Positions 7,885-16,962 of a DNA stretch of 64,000 bases are shown in pieces (within the stretch, counting starts at the first letter, position 1; every line of letters begins with the position of its first letter). The notes below the pieces were generated by a model. The model was not told where the DNA came from. It did not search any database and saw only the letters and a program-made list of their open reading frames with translations. This DNA is from DASUPK01 sp963821705 (lineage in GTDB: Bacteria; Actinomycetota; Thermoleophilia; Solirubrobacterales; 70-9): NCBI GenBank assembly GCA_963821705.1, contig CAWGEV010000004.1:124001-188000 (forward strand). Direction: 5' to 3'. Made by a program: the position numbers and the translations under genes.

Positions 7885-9039
7885 ATGGCTGAGTTCACGC
7901 TCAAGGTGAGGCGCTTCAAGCCCGAGGAGGGAGAGGGTCCCTACTGGGAGACCTTCGACGTCGAGCTCGATCCGACGCTCTCGGTGCTGGACGGCCTGCT
8001 CCAGGCGAAGGACCGCGACGACGGCTCGCTCGCCGTCCGCTGCTCCTGCCGGGCCGCGATCTGCGGCTCCTGCGGGATGAAGATCAACGGCCAGTCCGGC
8101 CTCGCCTGCAAGACGATGATCGGGGAGGCCTCAGAGTTCGCCAACCGGAAGAACGGAGGCGGAGAGCCGATCGTGGTCGAGCCGATGGGCAACATGCCGG
8201 TGATCAAGGACCTGGTCACGGACATGGAGTCGACCCACTGGACCAAGATCCGCCGGGTCACGCCGTGGCTGCTGCCGGAGGGCGATCCGCCCGAGCGGGA
8301 GTACGTCGTCCCGCCGGAGTCGATGATCGACGTCACCCAGTCGATGGCGTGCATCCAGTGCGGCGCCTGCGTGTCCTCCTGCCTCTCGATGGAGGCCGAC
8401 CCCGACTTCATCGGGCCCGCCGCCCTGGCGAAGGCCTACCGGTTCGTCGGCGACCCGCGCGACGCGGAGACCAAGGAGCGCCTCCACGATCTCTCCCAGG
8501 ACCCGCACGGGATCTACGACTGCACCCACTGCTTCTCCTGCATCGACGCCTGCCCGAAGGGCGTCGCGCCGATGGACCAGATCATGCGTCTGCGTCGAGC
8601 CGCCGACCACGAGGACATCCATGACCAGAACCACGGCCGCAACCACATGGAGGCCTTCACCAGGATCATCGAGAAGAAGGGGACGCTCGACGAGGCCCTC
8701 CTCCTCCAGGACTCCTTCGCGCCTGGCGTCAAGGGCAAGCTGATGCCGAAGCATGGCGCGATCAAGGGGCTGGTCGAGTCCCTCCCCACCGCGATCCGCG
8801 GCATCCGCACCGGCAAGATGCGCTCGCTGCCGAAGCTGATCCCCGGCGTCCACCCCAAGCTTCCCGGCGACGCGCAGAAGCACGTCAAGCGGATCTACGC
8901 GCACGCGGAGGACCACCAGGTCGAGCTCAACCTCTACATCCGCGGCGAGGAGGCCGAGCAGGAAGAATCTGTGCCCGAAGCCGAGGTCGTGCCCGAGGCC
9001 GAGGTCCAGCCGGAGCCAGACGAAAGGGGAGAGCAGTGA
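7885..9039 (+). CDS. sdhB: Succinate dehydrogenase/fumarate reductase iron-sulfur subunit
   Basis: A 384-residue SdhB, well over the usual 240 or so residues. Cluster ligands are visible: the 2Fe-2S set C55, C60, C63, C75, and two later sets C156-C159-C162-C166 (CIQCGACVSSC) and C213-C216-C219-C223 (CTHCFSCIDACPKG). The second set is fully cysteine-liganded. The extra C-terminal 150 residues end in a Glu/Pro/Val-rich low-complexity tail. It relays electrons from SdhA to the CCG protein encoded next. Start ATG 7885 has AAGAGGG just upstream. Confidence 0.93.
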   Translation: MAEFTLKVRRFKPEEGEGPYWETFDVELDPTLSVLDGLLQAKDRDDGSLAVRCSCRAAICGSCGMKINGQSGLACKTMIGEASEFANRKNGGGEPIVVEPMGNMPVIKDLVTDMESTHWTKIRRVTPWLLPEGDPPEREYVVPPESMIDVTQSMACIQCGACVSSCLSMEADPDFIGPAALAKAYRFVGDPRDAETKERLHDLSQDPHGIYDCTHCFSCIDACPKGVAPMDQIMRLRRAADHEDIHDQNHGRNHMEAFTRIIEKKGTLDEALLLQDSFAPGVKGKLMPKHGAIKGLVESLPTAIRGIRTGKMRSLPKLIPGVHPKLPGDAQKHVKRIYAHAEDHQVELNLYIRGEEAEQEESVPEAEVVPEAEVQPEPDERGEQ

Positions 9040-9073
9040 CCGCCGCCCCCGGACGCGAAGCGGAGGAGGCGGC

Positions 9074-9964
9074 ATGAAGGTCGCGTACTGGCCCGGCTGC
9101 GTGTCGCGCGGCTTCACCGTGGAGCTGCACGGCTCGATGGGCCTGGTGGCCGAGCGCCTGGGGATCGAGCTGGTCGAGCTCGATCGCGCCAACTGCTGCG
9201 GCGCCGGCGTGATCGCCGAGCACAACCAGGAGCTCGCCGACACGCTCAACGCGCGGACCTTCGCGCTCGCCCAGCAGACCGGGCTGCCGATGATGAACAT
9301 CTGCTCGACCTGCCAGGGCGCGCAATCGGAGTGCCAGCAGCGCCTCCGCGACTCGGAGTACCGCTCCCACATCAACGAGACGCTGGCGGAGGAGGGACTC
9401 TCCTACGACCCCGAGGGCTTCTCCAACAAGAACTTCCTCTGGGTCCTGGTCGAGGACTACGGCCTCGACAAGCTCAGGGAGAAGATCACCCGGCCGCTCG
9501 GCGGCCTGCGGGTCGGCCCCTTCTACGGCTGCTACATCCTCCGCCCCAAGCACCGGCTCGGGTACGACGAGCACCCGGAGCGCGACCTCTACCTCGACAG
9601 GCTGATCGAGGCGCTGGGCGGCGAGGTCGTCCAGTACGACGGCGCCCGCAAGTGCTGCGGCTTCCCCATCATCACCATGGCCCGCGAGGTCTCGCTGCGC
9701 CAGGCCGGCACCCACATCGGCGACGCGATCGACGCCGACGCCGACTGCCTGGTGACGCCCTGCCCGCTCTGCCATCTCAACCTCGACATGCAGCAGCCCG
9801 AGGCCGCCAAGGTCGTGAACCGCGACCTCGGGCTCGCCGTCCTGCATCTCCCGCAGCTCGTCGGGCTCGCGCTCGGCTTCTCGCCCAAGGAGCTCGGCAT
9901 GAAGAAGCACATCGCCTCCACCGAGTGGGTCGAGCAGAGGCTCGAGCAGCCCGTCGCGGCCTAG
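9074..9964 (+). CDS. CCG-domain (heterodisulfide reductase B-like) subunit of E-type succinate dehydrogenase
   Basis: A 296-residue protein with two CCG (cysteine-rich) domains. The first has C9, C41-C42-G, C77 and C80, matching CX31CCX34CXXC; the second has PFYGCY, RKCCGFP near residue 193 and CLVTPCPLCH near 225. The family includes HdrB and the SdhE/SdhC subunits of E-type succinate:quinone reductases, where such domains bind unusual iron-sulfur clusters and replace heme-bearing anchors. No SdhC/SdhD membrane gene follows. The start has a strong GGAGGAGGCGGC site. The symbol sdhE is avoided because it also names an FAD-assembly factor. Confidence 0.85.
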   Translation: MKVAYWPGCVSRGFTVELHGSMGLVAERLGIELVELDRANCCGAGVIAEHNQELADTLNARTFALAQQTGLPMMNICSTCQGAQSECQQRLRDSEYRSHINETLAEEGLSYDPEGFSNKNFLWVLVEDYGLDKLREKITRPLGGLRVGPFYGCYILRPKHRLGYDEHPERDLYLDRLIEALGGEVVQYDGARKCCGFPIITMAREVSLRQAGTHIGDAIDADADCLVTPCPLCHLNLDMQQPEAAKVVNRDLGLAVLHLPQLVGLALGFSPKELGMKKHIASTEWVEQRLEQPVAA

Positions 9965-9968
9965 GGCC

Positions 9969-10250
9969 GTGGCCGGGTCGGTCGAGGAGCAGGTCGAGGA
10001 GATCGAGAAGCGGATCGCGCTGCTCGAGGTCCGGCTCGAGCAGCTGTTCGAGCATCTCAACCTGACCCCGCGCGGCGGCGCCGGCACCGGCGGCCATCAC
10101 GAGGGCGAGGGCCTCGACCCGAACGACGACCCGGAGATCCAGGACCTGCTCGCCAAGGGCAACGCGGCCCAGGCGACGAAGCGCTACCAGGAGCTCACCG
10201 GCGCCAGCCTCCAGGACGCCAAGCAGGCGATCGACCGAGCCCAGGCGTAG
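9969..10250 (+). CDS. Coiled-coil protein with L7/L12 C-terminal-like domain
   Basis: A 93-residue protein, GTG start four bases after the previous stop. Residues 5-32 form a heptad-rich coiled coil (EEQVEEIEKRIALLEVRLEQ); a Gly/His-rich linker follows; residues 55-92 resemble the ribosomal protein L7/L12 C-terminal fold (LLAKGNAAQATKRYQELTGA then SLQDAKQAID). Small stand-alone proteins with this domain occur in actinobacteria; their role is not established. It is probably co-transcribed with the sdh genes but need not belong to that complex. Confidence 0.65.
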   Translation: MAGSVEEQVEEIEKRIALLEVRLEQLFEHLNLTPRGGAGTGGHHEGEGLDPNDDPEIQDLLAKGNAAQATKRYQELTGASLQDAKQAIDRAQA

Positions 10251-10263
10251 GGTCTGGGGCCGG

Positions 10264-11646
10264 ATGGCCTCGACCGAAGCGCCCGAGCAGAGGCACCGGA
10301 TCACGGTTCGGATCCTCGTCATCGTCGCGTCGATCCTCGCGTTCCTGGCGATCTTCACCAGCTGGGTCGACCGCCAGGCGCTCGACACCAACCAGTGGGT
10401 GTCGACCAGCGACAACCTCCTGCAGGACAAGGAGATCTCGGACGCGTTGGCCACCTACTCCGTCGACCAGCTCTACGCGAGCGTCGACGTCGCCGGGATC
10501 CTGAAGAAGCAGCTGCCCACCGATCTCCAGCCCGTCTCCTCCCCACTTGCTGCCGGGATCCGGGAGTTCGCCACCCGGGCCGCCCAGCAGGCGTTCCAGT
10601 CCCCTCGCGTCCAGACGCTCTGGGCTGACGCGAACCGGGTGGCGCACACCCAGCTCGTCGCGGTCCTGGAGGACAAGAACCAGGCGGTCACGACCCAGAA
10701 CGGGAAGGTCTACCTCGACCTCCGCCCGATCGTGCTCCAGCTCGCCAACCGGATCGGGCTGAAGAAGCAGGCGCAGCAGGCCCTGATGAAGGGCGAGGCC
10801 CAGGGCATCCTCAAACCGAGCTTCGCCCGGCTCGAGATCGCTGACTCGCAGCAGCTGGACACGGCGCGGGCGATCACCAAGATCCTGCGGGGCCTCGCCT
10901 GGTTCTTCACGATCGGCTCGCTCGCCCTCTTCGTCCTGGCGGCCTGGCTGGCCAGGGGCCGCCGCTGGGTGGTCGTGCTCGGCTACGGGCTCGGCCTGAT
11001 CGCCGCGGGCCTCGCGGCGATCGCCGTGCGCGCAGCGCTCAAGGGGCCCTTCGTCGACAGCCTCGGCGTCACGGCGGACGCCCGGGTCCCCGCCGAGCAC
11101 GCCTGGGAGATCGCCACCTCCCTCCTGCAGAGCATCGCCACGAGCGTGGTGATCTTCGGCATCGGCTTCGTGATCGCCTCGTTCCTCGCGTCGCCGGCGG
11201 GCGCGGCGGTCAGCATCCGCCGCGCGCTGGCACCGACCCTGCGAGACCGGGCCGGGATCGTCTGGTCGGTCTTCGCCGCCGTCGCGTTGCTCGCCGTGAT
11301 CATCTGGCCGCCGAGCGGGACCCGCCAGCTGGTGCTCATCCTGCTGCTCATCGCGCTGGCGGCCACCGGGCTCGAAGCGCTGCGGCGGAAGACCGAGCGC
11401 GAGTTCCCGGGCGCCAAACAGGGCGACTGGATGAAGTCGATGCGAAAGCGCGCCCGCAAGGCAACCGGCCAGACGGGGCACCGCATCGGCTCCGCCATGC
11501 GCGAGCTCACCGACGGCGACGGCCGGGATCCGGACGATGCGAAGCTCGAGCGCCTCGAGAAGCTCGGCGAGCTCAAGGAGAAGGGCGTGCTGACGGCGGC
11601 CGAGTTCCGCGAGGAGAAGAAGAAGCTGCTCGAAAGGCAGAGGTAG
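10264..11646 (+). CDS. Multi-spanning membrane protein with C-terminal SHOCT-like motif
   Basis: A 460-residue protein. A membrane helix at about 14-32 is followed by a long extracytoplasmic region (35-210) and four more helices (about 218-390). The last 35 residues (LERLEKLGELKEKGVLTAAE then FREEKKKLLE) match the SHOCT motif, a short oligomerisation or interaction motif found at protein ends. No enzymatic family is recognised. ATG 10264 lies 13 bases after the previous stop. Copy C of the palindromic repeat begins 4 bases beyond its stop. Confidence 0.7.
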   Translation: MASTEAPEQRHRITVRILVIVASILAFLAIFTSWVDRQALDTNQWVSTSDNLLQDKEISDALATYSVDQLYASVDVAGILKKQLPTDLQPVSSPLAAGIREFATRAAQQAFQSPRVQTLWADANRVAHTQLVAVLEDKNQAVTTQNGKVYLDLRPIVLQLANRIGLKKQAQQALMKGEAQGILKPSFARLEIADSQQLDTARAITKILRGLAWFFTIGSLALFVLAAWLARGRRWVVVLGYGLGLIAAGLAAIAVRAALKGPFVDSLGVTADARVPAEHAWEIATSLLQSIATSVVIFGIGFVIASFLASPAGAAVSIRRALAPTLRDRAGIVWSVFAAVALLAVIIWPPSGTRQLVLILLLIALAATGLEALRRKTEREFPGAKQGDWMKSMRKRARKATGQTGHRIGSAMRELTDGDGRDPDDAKLERLEKLGELKEKGVLTAAEFREEKKKLLERQR

Positions 11647-11650
11647 ACGA

Positions 11651-11745
11651 CTTCGCCATAAGGTCGCGGCCACGAGCGGCCGCCCATCACAAGTCGCTTC
11701 GGCCTTCGGCCTACGCTCCTGGATGCAGCGGCCTGGTGGCCGCTA
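11651..11745 (-). repeat. Palindromic intergenic element, copy C (inverted)
   Basis: The reverse complement matches copies A and B: GCGGCCACCAGGCCGC hairpin, a central stem around TAGGCCGAAGGCCGA, then GGGCGGCCGCTCGTGGCCGC and GACCTTATGGCGAAG. Unlike the other copies it overlaps a coding region: the last 11 codons of the antiporter gene (end at 11711) lie inside it. Confidence 0.85.
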
Positions 11746-12922
11746 GTCGGCGCTCGATCCACTTGGCGCCCAGCGTGTCGGTGAGCCCGTGGATCACGAT
11801 CGAGGCGAGGATCACGTAGGCCGCGATCTCGAAGATCGCGTCCGCGTGCCCCACGCCGGAGTTGAGGACCAGCTCCGCGAACAGGATCCCCGCCACCCCC
11901 TTCGGGCCGAACCAGGCGATGAAGGCCTGGTGGGGCCGGGGCAGGCCCACCTTGACGAACGAGAGCGAGATCGCCACGGGGCGGGCGGCGAGGAGCGCGA
12001 AGGCGATGAAGGCGATCAGGAGCGGGATGCTGGCGTGATACCCGGTCGCGACTATCAGCCCCCCGAAGGCGAAGATGGTGAGCACCTGGAGGATCGAGCT
12101 GACGTTCTCACTGAAGACCACGAAGTCATCGGCGATGTCGTGCTCCGCCACTCCGAGCGAGATCCCGCAGACGAAAGCGGCGATCAGCCCGTTGCCGATG
12201 GTGACGTCCGCGATCCCGTAGGCGAGCAGGCCGACACCGAGGGCGTAGATCCCCTCGTAGCGGCGGACGATCCCGCCCCCGGGCAGGTGTTGCGTGAGCC
12301 GGCCCGCCGCCTGGCCGAGCAGCACGCCGACCACCGCCCCGAACGCGGCCTCCCCGACCAGCTTCGCCGCCTCACTCCCCGCGTTGCCCCCCGGCGAGGC
12401 GAGGATGATGAAGAAGAGGACGAACGGCAGAGCCAATCCGTCGTTGAGCCCCGATTCGAGGTTGAGCGCGTGACGCACCGAGGCCGGGACCCGCTTCGAG
12501 GTCACCACCGCGGACGTGACCACCGGGTCGGTGGCCGAGAGCACCGCGCCGAGCAGGAAAGCCTCGGCCCAGCTCAGATCGGAGAAGAGGAGCTTGGCCG
12601 CCAGCGCAAGCAACGCAAGCGTGAGCGGCATCGCGATCAGCAGCGCCCTCACCACCGGTCCCCAGTGCAGCACCAGCAGCTCCCGCTCCACGAGCAGACC
12701 GTCGGAGAACAGGGTGACGATCAGGGCGAGCAGGAAGAGATGGACGACCGCCGAGTCGGACCCGTCGATGTGGATCGCGCCGGTCTCCGCGAGGATCAGG
12801 CCGGCGGTGACCGAGAGCACCGAGATCGACAGGACGGTGCCGCGCATCAGCCCCGAGAGGGCGGCCGCCACCGCCAGCAATCCCCCGCTGATCAGCAGGG
12901 CGGTCCCGAAGCCGACGTCCAT
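11711..12922 (-). CDS. Cation:proton antiporter (CPA1-like)
   Basis: A 403-residue integral membrane protein with about 12 hydrophobic helices. LLGAVLSATDPVVTSAVV near residue 145 carries the conserved ATDP motif, and LNLESGLNDGLALPFVLFF near 180 the ESGLND motif, both typical of Na+/H+ antiporters of the NhaP/CPA1 group. It should exchange Na+ or K+ for H+. No cytosolic C-terminal regulatory domain is present. The C-terminal residues LAATRPLHPGA are encoded by the palindromic repeat, suggesting that the element's arrival replaced the original stop. TATAAG lies 6 bases before ATG 12922. Confidence 0.88.
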   Translation of the reverse strand: MDVGFGTALLISGGLLAVAAALSGLMRGTVLSISVLSVTAGLILAETGAIHIDGSDSAVVHLFLLALIVTLFSDGLLVERELLVLHWGPVVRALLIAMPLTLALLALAAKLLFSDLSWAEAFLLGAVLSATDPVVTSAVVTSKRVPASVRHALNLESGLNDGLALPFVLFFIILASPGGNAGSEAAKLVGEAAFGAVVGVLLGQAAGRLTQHLPGGGIVRRYEGIYALGVGLLAYGIADVTIGNGLIAAFVCGISLGVAEHDIADDFVVFSENVSSILQVLTIFAFGGLIVATGYHASIPLLIAFIAFALLAARPVAISLSFVKVGLPRPHQAFIAWFGPKGVAGILFAELVLNSGVGHADAIFEIAAYVILASIVIHGLTDTLGAKWIERRLAATRPLHPGA

Positions 12923-13017
12923 GCGGGGCTTATACAGAGTGCCCAGCCACAGCCGTGGCCGACGAGGTTCAGCTCACTTCGTAAGCCCCTGGAACGACGG
13001 GGGCGCCTGCCAGAATC

Positions 13018-15045
13018 GTGGGGTTGGCCGGTTCTGAAACCGCAAGTACCGGCGGGACCGCGGTGGGAAGGTCGCGAAGGCGCGAGTACTTCGTGCGCAC
13101 GCGGCGCAGCCTCCTCGGGATCGCCCCCGCGGGCGCCGTCGCCCTGCTGCTGCTGCTCGCCACTCCCCTGGCGGGTGGATTCAATATCCGCTATTGGGCG
13201 CTGATCGCGATCCTCGCCCTGGCGATCCTCGCCGCCAACATCTTCGCCGGCGGCCTGCGGCTCAGCCGCGGGCCGTTCGCGGTGGCGGTGATCCTGATCT
13301 GGGCCTTCGCCGCGTGGACGATGCTCTCCTCCGCCTGGGCCGACTCCGCGGCCAATGCCTGGGAGGCAGCCGACAGGACCATCCTGTACGCGGCGGTCAT
13401 AACCCTCCCCCTCGCCCTGCCGGGTCGCCGGCAGGCCCTCTGGGTCGGCTACGCCATCGTCGCAGGGGTGGCGGCGATCGCCGTGATCACCCTCTTCTCC
13501 CTGCTGTTCAACGGCCCGGACCTCTTCGTGGCGGGGCGTCTCAACGACCCAATCGGCTACCGCAACGCGACCGCGACGCTGTTCGCCTTCTGTGTCTGGC
13601 CGCTGATCGGGCTGGCGGTGGAGCGTGGGCGCAACACCGGGGTGCGCGGTCTCGCCTTCGCGATCGCCGTGCTGGCGCTCGGGCTCGCCTTCCTCACCCA
13701 ATCCCGGGGCGTGGCCCTCGGCCTGGTCGCCGGCGGCGCGGTCTCCCTGGTGATCGGCCCCGACCGGGTTCGCCGCGCCTGGTTCGCCCTGATCGCGGTC
13801 GGCGGTGTGGCCGTGATCTCGAGCTTCCTGCTGGAACCGTGGAGGGCGTTCGAGAACGGCGAGGCCGTGACCAGCTCAACCGTCAGCCATGCCACGGTCG
13901 CCCTCACCCTCCTCACCGTCGCCGCCTTCGTCTTCGGCCTGTTCTGGGCGATCCTCGACAACGGCCTGCGAGACCCCCAGTCGGGTGAGACTGCGCGCAA
14001 GGGCGCGGTGATCGGCCTGGGCGTGATCGCGGCCATCGTCGTGGTGGGCGCGCTGGTCGCCATCGGGAACCCCGTCACGTACGCGAGCAACAAGTGGGAC
14101 GAGTTCACCAACCTGAATTCGACCTCCACCAGCTCGACCCGGTTGGGGACCGTAGGCGGCGAGCGCTACGACCTCTGGCGAGTCGCGCTCTCGGAGTTCT
14201 CGTCCCAGCCCGTCACGGGCGTCGGCGCGGGCAACTACCAGTTCGACTACTACAAGGACCGCCGTACCGATCGCAACCTGAACGACCCGCATGGGCTGCC
14301 GTTCAGCCTGCTCTCCGAGACGGGGATCGTGGGAACGCTCCTCTTCGTCGGCTTCCTGATCGCCATCGGATTGTCGATCACTCGCGCCGTGCGCTCATCT
14401 CCCCCCTCGGATCGCCGCGTGATCGGCGGGATCGCCGCCGCCGGCACGGTGGTCATCGCCCAGGCGCTGTCCGACTGGCTCTGGCTGATCCCGACCGTGA
14501 TGGGGCTGGGGCTGCTCGCCCTGGCGCTGGCCGCCGTTCCCAGGGGGCGCTCCGACGAGGAGCCCACCCTGGGACTGCTCTCGAAAGAAGCGCGCGGCGA
14601 GCGGGGAGACTTCCTCGGGCGCCTCGGCTTCGCGGGGCTGCTGGGAGCGGCTGCAATCAGCGCCCTGTTTCTGTTCCTCGGCGATCTCTACATCCGTGAG
14701 GCGCGCTCCCACCTGAACGGCTCGCCGCAGGCGCAGCTCGACTCCGCCAGGACGGCCGCCGATTTCAACCCGGTCTCGGTCGTGCCCCTCTACCTCGAGG
14801 CCTCCGCCGAGGAAAGCCAGGGAGACCGCACCGCCGCCCTCCACACCCTCCAGAATGCCCTTTCGCAGGAACCGAGGAACTTCGTCACGCTCACGCTCCT
14901 GGGGGACCTGGAAGTCCGTGCGGGGGCGATCCGGGACGCCGCCGGCTACTACCAGAGGGCGCTGGCGCTGAACCCGCGCGACAGCGGGCTCCAGCAGCTC
15001 GCCCAGATCAACTCGCCGGGCAGCCGGCTCCGGCAGAGCCGCTAG
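13018..15045 (+). CDS. O-antigen ligase/polymerase-like membrane protein with TPR tail
   Basis: A 675-residue protein. Residues about 30-470 hold roughly a dozen membrane helices. The large loop carries SSTRLGTVGGERYDLWRVAL then GVGAGNYQFDYY and NDPHGLPFSLLSETGIVG, the Wzy_C-type motif with conserved Arg and His. After the last helix, residues 580-660 contain TPR-like repeats. The family polymerises or transfers polysaccharide from a lipid carrier. GTG 13018 is the first in-frame start; GTG at about 13063 is possible. It converges on the next gene through a CTAG overlap. Confidence 0.82.
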   Translation: MGLAGSETASTGGTAVGRSRRREYFVRTRRSLLGIAPAGAVALLLLLATPLAGGFNIRYWALIAILALAILAANIFAGGLRLSRGPFAVAVILIWAFAAWTMLSSAWADSAANAWEAADRTILYAAVITLPLALPGRRQALWVGYAIVAGVAAIAVITLFSLLFNGPDLFVAGRLNDPIGYRNATATLFAFCVWPLIGLAVERGRNTGVRGLAFAIAVLALGLAFLTQSRGVALGLVAGGAVSLVIGPDRVRRAWFALIAVGGVAVISSFLLEPWRAFENGEAVTSSTVSHATVALTLLTVAAFVFGLFWAILDNGLRDPQSGETARKGAVIGLGVIAAIVVVGALVAIGNPVTYASNKWDEFTNLNSTSTSSTRLGTVGGERYDLWRVALSEFSSQPVTGVGAGNYQFDYYKDRRTDRNLNDPHGLPFSLLSETGIVGTLLFVGFLIAIGLSITRAVRSSPPSDRRVIGGIAAAGTVVIAQALSDWLWLIPTVMGLGLLALALAAVPRGRSDEEPTLGLLSKEARGERGDFLGRLGFAGLLGAAAISALFLFLGDLYIREARSHLNGSPQAQLDSARTAADFNPVSVVPLYLEASAEESQGDRTAALHTLQNALSQEPRNFVTLTLLGDLEVRAGAIRDAAGYYQRALALNPRDSGLQQLAQINSPGSRLRQSR

Positions 15046-16238
15046 TCGGTAACGCTCTCGAGGATCTCGTACCAGCGGTCGACCGCGGTGGAGCGGGCGA
15101 AGTGTTCCTCCGCCGCGCGGCGACCGGCCGCGCCGAGCTCTCCGGCCCGCCCGCGGTCACGTGCCAGATCGAGGAGCGCCGCCGCCAGCTCCTCGGGGTG
15201 CTCGGGCGGCACCACCACGCCGCAGGAGGCCTCCTCCACCAACGTCGCCGCCTCGCCGGCCGCGGACAGGATCAGCGGCCTGCCGACGCTCATCGCCTCG
15301 AACATCTTCGTCGGCAGGGCTCCTTCGAACAGCGGCTTGTCCCGAAGCAGCACGACCGCCGCATCTGCCTCGGCGTAGAGCTCCGGAACCCGCTCGTGGG
15401 ACACGCGGCCGAGCATCGTCACGTTGCGGGGCCCGCCGTTCGCCAGCCGTCGCCGAAGCTCCGGGCCCTCGGCGCCGTCTCCGGCGATCACGATCTCGAT
15501 CCCAGTCTCGTCCCCGAGGAGCGCCGCCGCGTCCACCAGCGTGCCGACGCCCTGGCTCATCCCGACGGTGCCCGCGTAGAGGACCCTGAAGGGCCCGTTC
15601 TGGCGCGGGGGCGAGTCGGGGAACTGCCGCAGGTCGACGCTCGGGGGGATCCTGTGAACCTTCCCGGCAGCCGCCTGCGTCCCCTCGAGCGCGGTCTCGA
15701 TTCCCCTGGTCGGGCAGACGATCGCGGCCGCGGCCCGGTAGCAGGCATGCTCGAGCGCCCGAGCGGCGCTCACGAAGCGGGGTCGTCGCAGGGTGCCGAG
15801 CGCGACGGCGGAATCGGGCCACATGTCCGAGACGTTGACGATCAGCGGGGCCCTCCTGCCGCGGGCATAGGGGATGGAGGAGCCGGCGAGCAGCAGCGGC
15901 GGCGTCTCGACGATCACCGCGTCGCTGGGGCCGGCGACCGGCGACGTCGCCAGGGCGCTGAGCGCGAAGGAGGCGTGGTTGGCGATCCGGCGGCCGAAAC
16001 CGCGATTGGGCGCCGGGTACACCGCGCTGCGCACGACTCGCACCCCGTCCTGGTGCTCGGTCGTCCAGGGCCGGTTCCGGTAGGGCGGCTGGATCACCCC
16101 GTCCGGGTAGTGTGGGAAGCCGGTGTGCACGGTGACCTCCACGCCGCGGCGGCTCAATTCACGCGCAATTGCTGAGAGCCGTGCCTGCGGCGCCCCCACC
16201 TCAGGCGGGTAGTAGTGAGTGAGCAGGGTGACTCTCAT
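15042..16238 (-). CDS. GT4-family glycosyltransferase (WbuB-like)
   Basis: A 398-residue GT-B-fold glycosyltransferase. The N-terminus MRVTLLTHYYPPEVGAPQAR is characteristic of WbuB-like GT4 enzymes; FRVLYAGTVGMSQGVGTLVD near residue 215 and the C-terminal FEGALPTKMFEAMSVGRPLI with the conserved Glu form the nucleotide-sugar site. It probably transfers a sugar from a nucleotide donor onto a lipid-linked glycan at the inner membrane face. It is divergent from the methyltransferase gene with only 18 bp between start codons. Confidence 0.88.
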   Translation of the reverse strand: MRVTLLTHYYPPEVGAPQARLSAIARELSRRGVEVTVHTGFPHYPDGVIQPPYRNRPWTTEHQDGVRVVRSAVYPAPNRGFGRRIANHASFALSALATSPVAGPSDAVIVETPPLLLAGSSIPYARGRRAPLIVNVSDMWPDSAVALGTLRRPRFVSAARALEHACYRAAAAIVCPTRGIETALEGTQAAAGKVHRIPPSVDLRQFPDSPPRQNGPFRVLYAGTVGMSQGVGTLVDAAALLGDETGIEIVIAGDGAEGPELRRRLANGGPRNVTMLGRVSHERVPELYAEADAAVVLLRDKPLFEGALPTKMFEAMSVGRPLILSAAGEAATLVEEASCGVVVPPEHPEELAAALLDLARDRGRAGELGAAGRRAAEEHFARSTAVDRWYEILESVTD

Positions 16239-16256
16239 CGGGGGGGAGTTTCTCGC

Positions 16257-16913
16257 GTGTATTCAAAATATGGCCGAAGCCCGCGCAAGCAGCGGGCCTG
16301 GGCGGCGGACAACCCGGGGAACGCGGCCATTCGGGCGGAGCTCCTCGACCATCTGCTGCGGCTGGCGGGCCCCGAGGTCGCGGGGACCGGGATGATCCTA
16401 GACGCCGGGTGCGGGACCGGCTGGTGGCTGCGGGCACTGGTCGAGGCAGGCGTGCAGCCCCAGCGGCTGCATGGGATCGACATCCAGGCCGAGCGGGTGG
16501 CCGCGGCGCGCCGTGCGGTGCCCGCGGCCGAGATCGCCGCCGGGGATGCGTGCCATCTGCGATTCCCGGATGAGACCTTCACTGTGGTGCTCCAGTTCAC
16601 GCTTCTCTCTTCTCTCGGCTCACACGGGGCAATACGTGAGTCCCTGGGTGAGGGGATTCGGGTCCTGGCGCCCGGGGGCCTGCTGCTGATCTACGAGCCG
16701 CGCCTGCCCAACCCCTTCAACCGGAACACGCTCCTCATTCGGAACAGCGACCTGAACGCCGCCGGGGTCACGCCCCGCGACCAGGTGAGCCTGACGCTCG
16801 TGCCGGCCCTTGCGCGGCGGCTCGGCGGCGGAACGGAGAATCGCTACGAACGGCTCGCTCGCCTCCCTTTCCTGCGCACCCACAGGCTGATCGCCTACCG
16901 CGCGCCGAGCTGA
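16257..16913 (+). CDS. Class I SAM-dependent methyltransferase
   Basis: Starting at GTG 16257 (site GGGGAG nine bases upstream) gives 218 residues beginning VYSKYGRSPRKQRAW. Motif I is ILDAGCGTGWWLRAL near residue 50, an acidic residue follows in LHGIDIQAERV, and VLAPGGLLLIYEP near 140 matches the post-motif strand. It methylates an unknown acceptor; context suggests a sugar or glycan. The frame extends upstream to 16215 but that would run into the divergent gene and lacks a ribosome site. Confidence 0.8.
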   Translation: MYSKYGRSPRKQRAWAADNPGNAAIRAELLDHLLRLAGPEVAGTGMILDAGCGTGWWLRALVEAGVQPQRLHGIDIQAERVAAARRAVPAAEIAAGDACHLRFPDETFTVVLQFTLLSSLGSHGAIRESLGEGIRVLAPGGLLLIYEPRLPNPFNRNTLLIRNSDLNAAGVTPRDQVSLTLVPALARRLGGGTENRYERLARLPFLRTHRLIAYRAPS

Positions 16914-16962
16914 CGCAGCTCGAAGACTCGATCCACTGCCGCCACCCTCACTACATTCCCCG

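Noticed and set aside
12925..12989. Inverted repeat GGGGCTTA/TAAGCCCC flanking the antiporter/ligase intergenic gap
   Set aside because: An 8-bp match over 50 bp in G+C-rich DNA is weak; one arm overlaps a TATAAG -10-like box, so it may only reflect promoter composition.
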